44,194 bases of DNA from Paludibacter sp. (GCA_030653695.1 JAURYY010000241.1:1-44194), one strand, 5' to 3'; shown: positions 33,005-43,138, counted from the first letter of the stretch. Numbers and translations are program-made. The notes: generated by a model not told the origin, from the letters alone.

Positions 33005-36000
33005 TTATCGCGTAAGCATAAATTTAAAGCTCATCCCGAAGTTGGTCGAAGAAACGGGGAAAGTGGATGAAATTAAAGGCATACTCATTTGTCGGTCGTA
33101 GAACAACTGAATATTTACCTTTGAACTGAAAACATAATCTGCTATAATTTTAAGCGTAAACAGTTTATTACCACTTGATGCCTGGGTCAGATTTTCATCA
33201 ATTTTTCGCAATAAAGTTTTAATATCCTTGTACGACAAATCGGCACTTAGTTTCAGGTCGTTTTTAATTCTCGATTGCTGATCCGATTTCAATTTTAGAA
33301 TAACATCGAAGTCTTTCACCAAATAACCCATCCCGACAACAAATTCATCGGATGCTGCATCGATAAGCTGGGTACTTGAAAGGTTCAACGCCAAATTCCG
33401 TTGTTTGCGGTATTCTAGTTTAGCGGTCATACTGTTTTTCATGGCAGCATTAATTCCGATTAAGGGACTAAACTGTTCGGTAAGCGATACACTTGAAATA
33501 TCGAATGGCGAAGAAGGAATCGGGTTATTAGACTGCACATCGCGAATATAACCCAATGCCGAATTATCGTCGCCCATAGCAACCCAGGTCGAATAAGATG
33601 TATAAGAACCAATGCTGTAACGACATGTGTAGGCATGAGTCAAGCTAATTGATCTAAAATTATCCTTAAACCACTGTATATGCGAAAGCCCATCGTAACT
33701 GACACGCCAGTTGGGCAAAACACTTAACAATGAAAGGAAAGGGTTTGTATCCATTTTGTTTGCATCCCTACCCGAATAGGCAGCCAGAAACGCCGGAATA
33801 AGCACATCTGAAGAATTTTGATTGTAAGTTCCCAACGTTGAATTATATTCCTTTCCTGCAATTTTTGGAATTTCGGAAAAGAAACCTGTAGTCGGATATT
33901 TTGTACCGTTGAGTTTTGAATTCAACCGATTGGCAATTATTTGCCTATTTTTCAAAAAATTATCAAAAACTTCGGAATAGTAATTATCTGTTGCACCTTT
34001 CATCGGTTTAAATGCTGTGGCAATAGCCACTTGAGTTATATTATAACTTCCGTTGAAAGTTTGCGGCATTCCATCAAACATATACTGAATGGTAGTATTG
34101 GAAGCCATATATCTTTTACCGTTCAAATCAATTTTTAATCCCGGAATCGGTTCGAGCGAAGCTTTAATATCCAAATCGGAAGTAAACGCCGTTGAAGCCG
34201 GATTGATGATTGAATCACTCATGAACAACCAATTGTTATCAATTGCATTATGAATTGTGTTATTATCATGAAAACCAAAAGTATAAGCAAACCCCGGAGC
34301 ATACATGCCGTTCGCTGTTTGTTTTTGTCCCATGAAACCCGCCTCAGGATAAAACCCTGGCAAAACCATGCTGTTCGATTCGCGATAAGTGATCGATGCT
34401 CTTCGTGTCATCATAGCCAAACGACTCACAAAATCAATAATTTCTCTTCCAATCGGACGATCATTCGGATTCACCGTAGCAATCGAAACATGAATACTGT
34501 CAGCACTATACTTTGGTGTAAAGACAATGGTTGTCGGATTAAGCGTTTTATACGACAGTTTAACAGGTTTGCCCGATTTATCGGTTGCTGTCAGTATAAT
34601 TTTTTCAGTACCAAGTCTGTGTTTCAAACTGTCAATCGTATTTTTATTGAAAGTAATTGTTTGTTTAAATGTTTTTGGTTGGAATTTTTGTTGGGCTTGA
34701 ACCATTTGAGTTCCAAATCTCCTGTTTACTTCTTTCAGGTATTTCGATTTATTATAAAAAGTCTCAAAATTCAAATTGGCATCAACTTGCCATGCACCCA
34801 TGCTTGTTGCAATATTTCCAATATTCGAAGCTCCTTGAATAGTTGCCGTCCGGTTCCAGTTATAAGTCGAGTTATATGATGCTGTTGCCGTTATCCAGTC
34901 AAATGCCGGAATTTTATTAACAGGAATCGTCCATGAAGCAGAAAACACTTGTTGATAAGCAAATGGAGACCCTAATTTTCTGATATTTGACCACACGGTA
35001 TCTCTCCATTGTTCATAATATTCTTTGCCAATTTCGGGTGTATAATAAGGTTCTTCAATATTTGCATTCATGGCAGTTTGCAAACTGAAACGCAATGATT
35101 TGGTCAAATCAAACTTCATATCGAACTGTCGGTTCCACATAAAATCTTTACTGAAGGTTAAATCAAGATTATTCCCTGCTACAACGGTATTATTAAAATC
35201 TCTCAGTTTGGTTTGCGAAAACTGACGGTTTAAATCGGTATTGAAACTTATGGACTGAGGCAAATAATACAGGTTAAAATCCCTAATGATAGCAAAAGCC
35301 GGTTTAGAGAATGATTTTACTTTTTTGAACGGTTCCCACGGTTTGGGATTAAATGAGAAATTATAATTTGCAGCAGCACGCTCCTGTTTATTTAAGTTTT
35401 TCTCAATTTCAGAAGTATGTTGACTTGTTTCGTTATATGCATAAGTAAATGAAAGGTTTGCTGGATCGTAGAACTGTGGATTTTTACTTCTGATATTCAC
35501 TCTTGCCGATGAAATATTGAAACTTTTTGAAGTCTGCACCATTTGCGAAATTAATTTTAACGAATCGCGTTCTGACTGGGAATTCATATTCTCAAGTGCA
35601 TCATTCAACAACACATCCTGATCAAGCGGATTGTATTTTGGGCTTATTGTTTCGTTGGTGTACGAAAAATAAGCCGGCAGCTGAATTTTTGCCTGTTCGG
35701 GTAAAAGCCTGCCCAATTCAAGTGACGTTGAGAAATTCATTTGGTATAAATCGTCCATTCTCCGATTCATAACATTGCTTTCAAGACTTCCGTAACCTGC
35801 AGTTTCAACTCTGCCCGAGAAATTTATTTTTCCAATATCCGAAAGCCCCACCGCAATGTTTGCCAAGGCTGCCCAACCCCCATCTTCATTAAATTCATTC
35901 ATTCTCAATTCGTTCACCCAAATTTCGCCCGATTTAATATTATTGGACGCATTCCGCACTCCAATCATTATATTCTGAACATCTGATATTGTAGGATTGC

Positions 36001-39000
36001 CTACGATGGTAATTTTGTTATGCGGCTTTTGTTCATCAAAAATAATATATGGTATCAGATTCGACACATTGGATGAGCCTCCTTTGGCTTTGTTTCTTTT
36101 CAGTTTTGCATTGGTAAGTGTTTCGAAACTGAAATCGAACATATTTTCGGGATACCAGACAGTTGCCTGATCTTTTTCGCTTTTTGAGCTGTAAACGCCA
36201 TGTGGTGTCAGTTTCAAAGGAATTTCGTACTCATAATAATTGTTTGTCATGTCGCTTCCCATCCGTACAAAACAAGTCAATTCATAGTCTTTCAGGTTTT
36301 GAATATCGCCTAACATTTGTTCGGCATGTACAAACATTTGCAAACGCTTGTACTGTCGCATGTCATACCCCGTAGTTTTGTACACTCCACGAGCATCGTT
36401 TGGTGCCAAATCATTTACGCGCAACACCATAGCTTGTTCATTTTGTTGTAATAACTGTGGTTGTCCCGGGTCCACTTCGCGGGTAACGCCCGGAGGTAAA
36501 ACATAATTTACAGGCGTTTTATCGGCATTTTCTTCAATATTTACAGCCTGAACATCAAGTTTTCCGACGGAAGAGGGCGTTTTACCAACAGGAAACAAAT
36601 CTTTTGTATAGCTTCTCCATTCACCGCGTACCAAATCGAGTGTTGCAAAGCGTAGGTGTGTTTCCTTTTCAAAATCACTGAGGAACAAACGTACAAAACG
36701 TATTGATTTAAAGTTACGGATACTACCTACTTTTTCCTGATATTCACGAATAGGGATTTTGAACTGATACCAGGTAACAGGTTCAACATTACCATTTACT
36801 AATTTCACATTGGAAGTGATTTTATCAGTAATATAATTGTCTCCGACAACCATTTTTTCGGGACGAAGCTGAATGCGGTACTGGAAGTATTTTTCGTATT
36901 CATTCAGTGTATTATCGCCATTAAGATCTTCAATATCGGGAAGTGATGTAGCAGTAGTAGTATACGTTTCCGATAAATTGGAAGCATCGGGCGAATTACC
37001 TTCTGTTCCATTGTATCGTTTATATCGTGTAAGAATATCAGCATTAATATCGTCATAATAAGTACTCCGATAGAACATGTAATTATCTCCGGCAGGATCG
37101 CTCAGTGTCGAAAGTGGATCGTTCAGCATACTTTGTTGCGAAGCTGTGTTGACTTTTGATTTGAACTGCTCGATGAATTTTTTATAAGTCGGAAATTCAA
37201 ACTCATCAGCAGTAGCAAGTCCGTTCAATCCTACATCCTGAAATTTTCGAGCTCCTACTGTATTGTCAAAAGCCGTAACTGTCGATTGCGATTTTGGAAC
37301 TCTTCCCCATACCGTTGTATCGGTTTTGGAGGTATTTCCATCGATGGGTAAACCATGTTCGAAAGATTTTTTACCATCTTTCAGTATATCTTCACTTAAA
37401 TCACCAAGATTAAAGTACAATTCGCCTCCCTTGTCGGTTCCCTGCTTGTTATAAATAAAGGGGTCCATGATCCAAAATTCGATATACTCAATATTTGAAG
37501 TTTCAAAATCGGTAACATCCAATTTTCGCATGATTCCTCCCCAGCGGTCGCGCGGATTTAGGAGTAAGCCATTATTGTTTATTCTTTCGGCATCTAAATT
37601 ATACGGACCACGTTCGGTAGGATAAAACGACAAATTCATGATGGTCATTCGTGTGGTTAAATTCGTGGGTGTTTCGCGGTTTGGAAATATCTCGGGAACA
37701 AAAACATTTCGTGTATAATGGTTTGATTGCGATTCAACATTATTTCGCAAATTTTTAGGCGTTGCCGAAACATTCTGATTTAATAGCGGATCAACATAAT
37801 ACCAATTCAGTAGTGCCCTGTTTTTTCCATATTCCACATCGTTACTTTTTTGCGATTCAGGAAATTTTGATGGCGTACTGGCCAAATACCAGTTAACGGG
37901 GTAATGTATATCAATGGTGGTTTTTGTCGATTCAAAATCGTCGAGATAGGCGAGTCCTGTTGATCCAACTACTTTATGATGACCAGGGATTAATTGTGCA
38001 AATTCGGCATTTAATGCAAAGGTTGAAGGTTGAGTTGCATTCACAAACGGAATTTTATCGAGCATATTTGTCAACCATTGCGATTCTTTTCTCCAGGCAG
38101 TATTCAACCCCCAAATGGTGTTTGATATGGGTTCGTTCCCGGTATTCACTTTGGTTGTCAAAGGCATTTCGGATAAGTGCATTACAGTTCCACCTAAGGT
38201 AAAATCTTTACTGAACTGATATTCGAGATGCGTTCCTACGAGCGATTTCCGTTGCATACTGAACATGGACTGATTTTCGAGTTTAACATCGATGTTAGTA
38301 CCCGACTCAAGAATAGACTGATTAAGTATTATAACCGAACCCATGGTGTAATCCACCGTATAATCCACATTTTCGGTAAGTGTTGCACCACCCGCAGTTA
38401 CAGTTACCGACCCACGCGGCACATTCATTGCATTTAGTCTGATTTCAGAACCGCTTGAAGCTTTGTACTCTCCTACAATCCTGAATTTATTTTTTTCGCT
38501 AAATTCCTGTGCTGCAATCAAAGTTGAATCATAAAGTTCTTGGTATATATATTTTGAAGCTATCCGGTCATTTCCAATCATTTTTTTAAGATGCGATCCG
38601 AAAGGTTCGAGTACGGGAAATATTATTCTGCCCGACGAGGACATGGTTGTAAAACCTTCGACAAAGTCAAATTTTCCATCTGGGTTGCCGTTGTTTTTCG
38701 AGTCCAATCGATCGAGATTCATAACACGCAACAACAACTGATTTTTTATATTTCCTTCCGTCAAATACTGCAAATCTGTTCCTATCGAATCGTTACGAAA
38801 CACAATATTCAGTTTAAAATTTTCTTTCTGAATTTGCATTGCACCTAACGAATATACATTTTTAAGCATCAAATCCCATAACGCTAATTGCGGCGAAAGG
38901 GCAGTTCCTTTGAGCAATTTTACCATCAATGCTTTAGGCGCTTCAACAGCATCGGTCGAAAACTCGCCAACCTGATACACTTTACCTCCATACGAATACT

Positions 39001-40423
39001 CGAAAGCTATACCAAGTACTTCATCGGGGTATAAAGTTGATTTTAATGAAATAATTCCAAGTGCAGGATTTAAGGTATATTCATTAGGATCTAAACGACG
39101 CGCACTTTCAATTTTTTCATAATCTTCACCACCGTTTATTCCAAAACTGCTGAACTGTTTTGAAAGTACTGAATTAGATTGCTGAATATCACGCACATTA
39201 GCAAGTGAATTTACTTCGCTGTAAAGTGTATTGGCTGTGTTTTGAGGCAAAAGTGAGGTGTTGCTTTGTTTCCAGTAATTGTTGTCGATGCGGGCAGTTT
39301 CACCCAAATCCATAAATGCTATAAGGTTACGCGCCTGATCGTAATTACCGCGCTTGTTGGTAATCCATACTTCAACGCGATTAATGGTAATACCCGACGA
39401 AATTAATGGCAGTTTACTCATTGCATTCTCATAATTATTTCTGAAATAATGGCTGAGAAAGAAGTGCCTGTTTTCATCATAATTATCTATACTTACTTCA
39501 AATTCAGTTGTTTGAGAACCGCCTTTTGAACTTACCGTTTTTGTTTCCGATTCCTGTTGCGATGCAATGGCCGAAACACTTAATTTTCCAAACTGCAGAT
39601 CGGTTTTAACACCAAACAACGCAGTACTACCTGTAATGAGCGAACTGTTGAGTTGCATACTTACATTCCCTGCCTGAATATTCTTAATTATATCATCTTC
39701 TTTGCCTTTATAAGCTAATTTTACAAGTTTTTGATCAAAATCGAAAGTAGATTCGGTATTATAATTTAATCCCAAACTCATTTTATCGCCCACCGAACCG
39801 GTAACGTTTAATTGAATTTTTTCATCAAAATCGAAAATAGTGTTTTTCCGCATTCGTTGGGTAAGTGCAGGATTCTCAATATTGTTGGTTTTTATTCCAA
39901 AAATAAGTTCAGCCGAACCTTGTGTTCTCACTTGAACTCCGCCCGGACCGAAAACTTTGTCGGCAGGTCCTATATTAAATTTCATATCGGTAACCGAAAA
40001 TTTTTCTTCGTTCCCTTTTTCAATTTTCGCGTTTTTTTCTTTCCAATACTTTGCAATATCGTTTTTAGCCGAAAAAACCTGATAATCTTCCGTAGTCATT
40101 GAGAAAGGCGTCGAAATTTCCATTTCGCCCACATAAGTGCGAAAAATATAATTACCTGATTTAGCATCATACTCAACAACTGATTTTACATTTTCAGGTT
40201 TGGGCGAGTCAAAAGGATAACCAATCACAATATCTTCGTAAGAATCTTGTGAATATTTTTTTACTATTATATCACTTTTTGATGTAGTTTGAGCAGTATT
40301 TTCTTTTTCTGGTTGTTGATATTCAGCAATATGAGTAGCATTTTGTAAAATAAATGCATACGCCGACCCGATAACAAAAACGCACAAAATTAAAACCGGT
40401 AAAATCTTTTTGGAATTTATCAT
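33005..40423 (-). CDS. sprA: cell-surface protein SprA (type IX secretion translocon)
   Basis: 2,472-aa outer-membrane beta-barrel that forms the exit pore of the type IX secretion system and is needed for gliding in motile species. It has a signal peptide (about 1-23), then an N-terminal plug/strand region starting near YDAKSGNYIFRTYVG. Alternating amphipathic strands run to the end, which closes with the aromatic-rich FGMSFKFMLTR typical of outer-membrane proteins. Length matches SprA (about 2,300-2,500 aa), and ruvA directly upstream is the conserved neighbour in Bacteroidota. Its presence implies that the cell exports T9SS cargo with C-terminal sorting domains; no such cargo is obvious in this window. 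Confidence 0.96.
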   Translation of the reverse strand: MINSKKILPVLILCVFVIGSAYAFILQNATHIAEYQQPEKENTAQTTSKSDIIVKKYSQDSYEDIVIGYPFDSPKPENVKSVVEYDAKSGNYIFRTYVGEMEISTPFSMTTEDYQVFSAKNDIAKYWKEKNAKIEKGNEEKFSVTDMKFNIGPADKVFGPGGVQVRTQGSAELIFGIKTNNIENPALTQRMRKNTIFDFDEKIQLNVTGSVGDKMSLGLNYNTESTFDFDQKLVKLAYKGKEDDIIKNIQAGNVSMQLNSSLITGSTALFGVKTDLQFGKLSVSAIASQQESETKTVSSKGGSQTTEFEVSIDNYDENRHFFLSHYFRNNYENAMSKLPLISSGITINRVEVWITNKRGNYDQARNLIAFMDLGETARIDNNYWKQSNTSLLPQNTANTLYSEVNSLANVRDIQQSNSVLSKQFSSFGINGGEDYEKIESARRLDPNEYTLNPALGIISLKSTLYPDEVLGIAFEYSYGGKVYQVGEFSTDAVEAPKALMVKLLKGTALSPQLALWDLMLKNVYSLGAMQIQKENFKLNIVFRNDSIGTDLQYLTEGNIKNQLLLRVMNLDRLDSKNNGNPDGKFDFVEGFTTMSSSGRIIFPVLEPFGSHLKKMIGNDRIASKYIYQELYDSTLIAAQEFSEKNKFRIVGEYKASSGSEIRLNAMNVPRGSVTVTAGGATLTENVDYTVDYTMGSVIILNQSILESGTNIDVKLENQSMFSMQRKSLVGTHLEYQFSKDFTLGGTVMHLSEMPLTTKVNTGNEPISNTIWGLNTAWRKESQWLTNMLDKIPFVNATQPSTFALNAEFAQLIPGHHKVVGSTGLAYLDDFESTKTTIDIHYPVNWYLASTPSKFPESQKSNDVEYGKNRALLNWYYVDPLLNQNVSATPKNLRNNVESQSNHYTRNVFVPEIFPNRETPTNLTTRMTIMNLSFYPTERGPYNLDAERINNNGLLLNPRDRWGGIMRKLDVTDFETSNIEYIEFWIMDPFIYNKQGTDKGGELYFNLGDLSEDILKDGKKSFEHGLPIDGNTSKTDTTVWGRVPKSQSTVTAFDNTVGARKFQDVGLNGLATADEFEFPTYKKFIEQFKSKVNTASQQSMLNDPLSTLSDPAGDNYMFYRSTYYDDINADILTRYKRYNGTEGNSPDASNLSETYTTTATSLPDIEDLNGDNTLNEYEKYFQYRIQLRPEKMVVGDNYITDKITSNVKLVNGNVEPVTWYQFKIPIREYQEKVGSIRNFKSIRFVRLFLSDFEKETHLRFATLDLVRGEWRSYTKDLFPVGKTPSSVGKLDVQAVNIEENADKTPVNYVLPPGVTREVDPGQPQLLQQNEQAMVLRVNDLAPNDARGVYKTTGYDMRQYKRLQMFVHAEQMLGDIQNLKDYELTCFVRMGSDMTNNYYEYEIPLKLTPHGVYSSKSEKDQATVWYPENMFDFSFETLTNAKLKRNKAKGGSSNVSNLIPYIIFDEQKPHNKITIVGNPTISDVQNIMIGVRNASNNIKSGEIWVNELRMNEFNEDGGWAALANIAVGLSDIGKINFSGRVETAGYGSLESNVMNRRMDDLYQMNFSTSLELGRLLPEQAKIQLPAYFSYTNETISPKYNPLDQDVLLNDALENMNSQSERDSLKLISQMVQTSKSFNISSARVNIRSKNPQFYDPANLSFTYAYNETSQHTSEIEKNLNKQERAAANYNFSFNPKPWEPFKKVKSFSKPAFAIIRDFNLYYLPQSISFNTDLNRQFSQTKLRDFNNTVVAGNNLDLTFSKDFMWNRQFDMKFDLTKSLRFSLQTAMNANIEEPYYTPEIGKEYYEQWRDTVWSNIRKLGSPFAYQQVFSASWTIPVNKIPAFDWITATASYNSTYNWNRTATIQGASNIGNIATSMGAWQVDANLNFETFYNKSKYLKEVNRRFGTQMVQAQQKFQPKTFKQTITFNKNTIDSLKHRLGTEKIILTATDKSGKPVKLSYKTLNPTTIVFTPKYSADSIHVSIATVNPNDRPIGREIIDFVSRLAMMTRRASITYRESNSMVLPGFYPEAGFMGQKQTANGMYAPGFAYTFGFHDNNTIHNAIDNNWLFMSDSIINPASTAFTSDLDIKASLEPIPGLKIDLNGKRYMASNTTIQYMFDGMPQTFNGSYNITQVAIATAFKPMKGATDNYYSEVFDNFLKNRQIIANRLNSKLNGTKYPTTGFFSEIPKIAGKEYNSTLGTYNQNSSDVLIPAFLAAYSGRDANKMDTNPFLSLLSVLPNWRVSYDGLSHIQWFKDNFRSISLTHAYTCRYSIGSYTSYSTWVAMGDDNSALGYIRDVQSNNPIPSSPFDISSVSLTEQFSPLIGINAAMKNSMTAKLEYRKQRNLALNLSSTQLIDAASDEFVVGMGYLVKDFDVILKLKSDQQSRIKNDLKLSADLSYKDIKTLLRKIDENLTQASSGNKLFTLKIIADYVFSSKVNIQLFYDRQMSMPLISSTFPVSSTNFGMSFKFMLTR

Positions 40424-40463
40424 AAATTTTCTATCAACTTTTTTAAGAATGTAGATCAGGAAA

Positions 40464-41057
40464 TTACAGCAATTTTAAAGCCTGTTTTATTAGCTGTTCA
40501 ACTTTTAATCCGGGGTGTTCTTTCATCACCTTGTCAACTGCCTTGTTAGCCGCAGTGGCAACGAAACCTAACATAACCAATGCACTGACAGCTTCTTCTT
40601 TTAGTTCGCTATTTATATTGATCAACGAATTTTGCATGTATGTTCCTCCACCAACAACCTTCAGAATTTTATCTTTTAAATCAACAATTATCCGTTGTGC
40701 TGTTTTGGTTCCGATGCCTTTAATGCTGCTTAGTGCCGAAGCATTGCCCGAAGCAATCATTTCTTGTATTTCCTGCGCCGAATACGATGACATAATCATA
40801 CGGGCTGTATTTGCACCTATCCCCGATACTGAAATCAACAATAAAAACAACTGACGTTCTGTCTGATTTACGAAACCGTATAATGTATGTGCATCTTCTC
40901 TGATAGACTCATAAACAAACAATTTAGTTTCAGTTTTTCCGGATAAAACAGTGTAAGTAGGTAATGAAATGTTCAGAAAATACCCTACACCTGCTGTTTC
41001 AATAACGGCACAAGTAGGTGTCAGTTCTGATATTTGACCTTTTATATAATCAATCAT
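40464..41057 (-). CDS. ruvA: Holliday junction helicase subunit RuvA
   Basis: Junction-binding subunit that loads RuvB motors. N-terminal OB fold (MIDYIKGQI... to about 65), then two helix-hairpin-helix motifs (SGIGANTARMIM and KGIGTKTAQRII). After a short linker comes the RuvB-contacting domain III (EEAVSALVMLGF onward). Length 197 aa is normal. The sprA ATG lies 40 bp downstream, so the two are probably co-transcribed. Confidence 0.96.
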   Translation of the reverse strand: MIDYIKGQISELTPTCAVIETAGVGYFLNISLPTYTVLSGKTETKLFVYESIREDAHTLYGFVNQTERQLFLLLISVSGIGANTARMIMSSYSAQEIQEMIASGNASALSSIKGIGTKTAQRIIVDLKDKILKVVGGGTYMQNSLININSELKEEAVSALVMLGFVATAANKAVDKVMKEHPGLKVEQLIKQALKLL

Positions 41058-41093
41058 AAGAGGGTTGGTAATATTTTTTTAGTAAACGACCTG

Positions 41094-41101
41094 CAAATAT
41101 A
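41094..41101 (-). promoter_or_regulatory. -7 box (TATATTTG) of ruvA-sprA
   Basis: Minus-strand TATATTTG, about 36 bp above the ruvA ATG. No clear -33 is seen. The rest of the 41058-41314 divergent gap is A-rich with no other recognised site. Confidence 0.5.
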
Positions 41102-41314
41102 CTTATTTATTTATAAGTTGAAAAATTTTAAAACCCATTTAAATACTGAAAAGATAAACGGTTTAGCGATATAAAAAGTACAATGACAATGTTAAAATGA
41201 CAATAAAAAATCATAATAAAAAAAATCGTTTAAAAAAAACTGCGTTTTCTGAAACAATTGTTCGTGTTGTGCGTTATTTATAAAATCAAATTATGAACTT
41301 CAAAATAAAAATTT

Positions 41315-41989
41315 ATGAAAAAACAAATTATCCTTTCAATCATCTTATTATCCAGCACTTTATTTTCTTTTGCTCAATTTTCACAGTCGCCATTACCTTT
41401 TAAATACAATGCGCTTGAACCTTTTATCGACAGTGTAACAATGTATATTCATTTCAACAATCACCATGCATCCTATGTAGCTAACCTGAACAAAGCACTC
41501 GAAAAATCACCCGACCTCAAAAACAAATCAATCGAGTATTTGCTTCAAAACCTTAGCAAATTACCTGCCGACATTCAAACAGTCGTACGTAACAACGGAG
41601 GCGGACATTATAATCATACTTTTTTCTGGACCATGCTTACTCCTGCCAACAAGAGTAAAATGTCGCCCAAACTCGAGTCGGTTTTAACCCAAAACTACGG
41701 AAGTGTCGAAAAATTTAAAACTGATTTCGAAAAAGTTGCCTTAAGCCGTTTTGGTTCGGGCTGGGCATGGCTAATTAAAAGTGAAGATGGTAAATTAAAA
41801 ATGTTTTCTACCCCCAATCAGGACAATTCGCTCATGGATATAATTAAAATTCCTGGTAAACCAATACTTGCACTCGATGTATGGGAACATGCCTATTATC
41901 TTAAATATCAATCAAAAAGAGCCGAATATATAAAAGCATTCTGGAACGTGGTCAATTGGGACTTGGTAGAAAAACTGATGACTGAATAA
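41315..41989 (+). CDS. sod: exported Fe/Mn superoxide dismutase
   Basis: Superoxide dismutase with an N-terminal signal peptide (1-20, ending FSFAQ), unusual for a family that is mostly cytoplasmic. Metal ligands are H46 (MYIHFNNHH), H101 (GGGHYNHTFFW), D188 and H192 (ALDVWEHAYYL). Asn-Gln-Asp at 168-170 in TPNQDNSLM and the RNNGGGHYNH segment are the residues found in manganese-type enzymes, so a Mn or cambialistic enzyme is likely. Mature length (about 204 aa) is normal. It is divergent from ruvA and ends before a strong bidirectional hairpin. Confidence 0.93.
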   Translation: MKKQIILSIILLSSTLFSFAQFSQSPLPFKYNALEPFIDSVTMYIHFNNHHASYVANLNKALEKSPDLKNKSIEYLLQNLSKLPADIQTVVRNNGGGHYNHTFFWTMLTPANKSKMSPKLESVLTQNYGSVEKFKTDFEKVALSRFGSGWAWLIKSEDGKLKMFSTPNQDNSLMDIIKIPGKPILALDVWEHAYYLKYQSKRAEYIKAFWNVVNWDLVEKLMTE

Positions 41990-42010
41990 GCGTAAATTGA
42001 ATTTTATAAA

Positions 42011-42050
42011 AAAAAACGTGAACAGCTCAAAAGTGTTCACGTTTTTTTTT
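42011..42050. terminator. bidirectional terminator after sod / tRNA-Thr
   Basis: AACGTGAACA (42015-42024) and TGTTCACGTT (42034-42043) form a 10-bp stem with a 9-nt loop, flanked by an A-run on the left and a T-run on the right. It can end sod on the plus strand and tRNA-Thr on the minus strand. Confidence 0.92.
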
Positions 42051-42051
42051 G

Positions 42052-42124
42052 AGCCTTTTTGGGGACTCGAACCCCAGACCTATTCATTACGAATGAATTG
42101 CTCTACCAGCTGAGCTAAAAAGGC
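42052..42124 (-). tRNA. tRNA-Thr (anticodon CGU)
   Basis: On the minus strand the acceptor GCCTTTT pairs with AAAAGGC. The anticodon stem ATTCA/TGAAT holds loop TTCGTAA, giving CGU. The T loop is GTTCGAGTC. No CCA is encoded. It sits between sod and the toxin-antitoxin module. Confidence 0.95.
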
Positions 42125-42304
42125 ATTTAATGTTTTTAATAGCTTATATTAAAATTTGATATACAGTGTTTTGATTAAATTTATCTTTTAATTGTATTTG
42201 TTTGAATTTAATTGTTTTTGTTTTTGCACATTGATTTTTGAGATCTATAAAGAGTGGCACAAACACAAAAAGCAATTCCGCAGGCCTTACCGATTGGAAA
42301 GAAA

Positions 42305-42334
42305 AAGCCCGATAAAACTATTTTTAGCGAGCTT
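42305..42334 (-). terminator. terminator overlapping the vapC-like stop
   Basis: On the minus strand GCTCG (42328-42332) and CGGGC (42307-42311) pair around a 16-nt loop that contains the stop codon, followed by TTTTTC. The remaining 42125-42304 stretch is AT-rich, with a conserved-looking GCACAAACACAAAAAGC segment and no gene. Confidence 0.65.
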
Positions 42335-42743
42335 TTTTATCGTTGTATATAAAGTCTAATGTTTTGTAGTGCTTAAATTTACCATCCGAACTGATTAGCG
42401 GAAGTTTTTCGGTTATGGCTTGCGATATGATTATTCGGTCGATAGGGTCGTTATGTCCTGATACTAAGGGTAACTTTGAAAAGGTTTCAAAATGTTCGGT
42501 TTTGGAATGGAGAAACTGAATATTGAACCCGGTTTTTATTGCTTTTAGAAATTCGCTAACATTTTTGAAAGATGTTTTTATCCTACCTGATTGGTACAAA
42601 TGTATTGCTTCAAAAACGCTTGAATAACTCACATAAATTGTATTTTCGTAATCGTTTAAAATTGAATACACATTTTTATCAATATAATACTCTTGATTAC
42701 TTAATGCAAATATCAATATGTTTGTATCTATCAAATATCTCAT
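42324..42743 (-). CDS. vapC: PIN-domain toxin (VapC-like)
   Basis: 139-aa PIN-domain RNase, the toxin of a type II toxin-antitoxin pair. The sequence has MRYLIDTNILIFAL at the N-terminus with the first catalytic Asp (D6). The central Glu lies in SVFEAIHLY, and HNDPIDRIIISQAI carries the D-x-x-D pair. The last conserved stretch is LISSDGKFKHYKTLDF. Length is usual for VapC. The start codon follows the upstream antitoxin gene by one base. Targets of the family include tRNA and rRNA; the target here is unknown, though a tRNA-Thr gene is 200 bp away. Confidence 0.9.
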   Translation of the reverse strand: MRYLIDTNILIFALSNQEYYIDKNVYSILNDYENTIYVSYSSVFEAIHLYQSGRIKTSFKNVSEFLKAIKTGFNIQFLHSKTEHFETFSKLPLVSGHNDPIDRIIISQAITEKLPLISSDGKFKHYKTLDFIYNDKKAR

Positions 42744-42744
42744 A

Positions 42745-42912
42745 TTATTTCATCACTGCCCTCATATCTATAATCTGTACAGTTCCTGCATATTTTCTCA
42801 TACCTTTTCCAAATGCAGATAATTTCTTTTCTGAAAATCCTTTTACTTCTGTGTTTTTTGTAGTTAAAACATTATTTCTTTTTAATGTTTTTTTTAGATT
42901 ACTTGTTTCCAT
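42745..42912 (-). CDS. short antitoxin paired with VapC
   Basis: 55-aa ORF. Begins METSNLKKTLKR, has SEKKLSAFGKGMRKY in the middle, and ends in IIDMRAVMK. It lies one base before vapC, the usual antitoxin-toxin order. Very basic N-terminus, no classical AbrB or RHH motif that I can name. A -7 box TATATTTG is at 42932-42939 on the minus strand. A close relative lies 62 bp upstream (42974-43138), which supports both being real genes. Confidence 0.8.
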   Translation of the reverse strand: METSNLKKTLKRNNVLTTKNTEVKGFSEKKLSAFGKGMRKYAGTVQIIDMRAVMK

Positions 42913-42973
42913 AACTTATTTATTTAAAATACAAATATAATACATTTTATTTCATTTGAAAAATATCTCATAA

Positions 42974-43138
42974 TTATTTCATTACTGCCAGCATGTCAAT
43001 AATAGTAACCATACCTCTATTTTCACGCATAAATTTTCCAGATGAAGATAGTCTCTTTTCTGGTACTGCATTAACTTCCGACTTTTTATTTGAGGTTTCA
43101 GTTCTTTTGGTTTTGTTTTTTAAATTACTTGTTTTCAT
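42974..43138 (-). CDS. second, paralogous antitoxin (orphan)
   Basis: 54-aa ORF starting MKTSNLKNKTKR and ending IIDMLAVMK, clearly a duplicate of the ORF at 42745-42912 (shared TSNLK start, EK-x-LS-x-x-GK-x-MR centre and IIDM-x-AVMK end). It has its own box TATATTTG at 43161-43168 and no toxin gene of its own: the next gene is the paralogous antitoxin. Its partner toxin may have been lost, or it may act on the same VapC. Confidence 0.75.
   Translation of the reverse strand: MKTSNLKNKTKRTETSNKKSEVNAVPEKRLSSSGKFMRENRGMVTIIDMLAVMK

Noticed and set aside
34250-34879. 209-codon plus-strand ORF inside sprA
   Set aside because: Antisense shadow of a convincing 2,472-codon gene; its translation is rich in Cys/His/Arg/Ser without any domain pattern.
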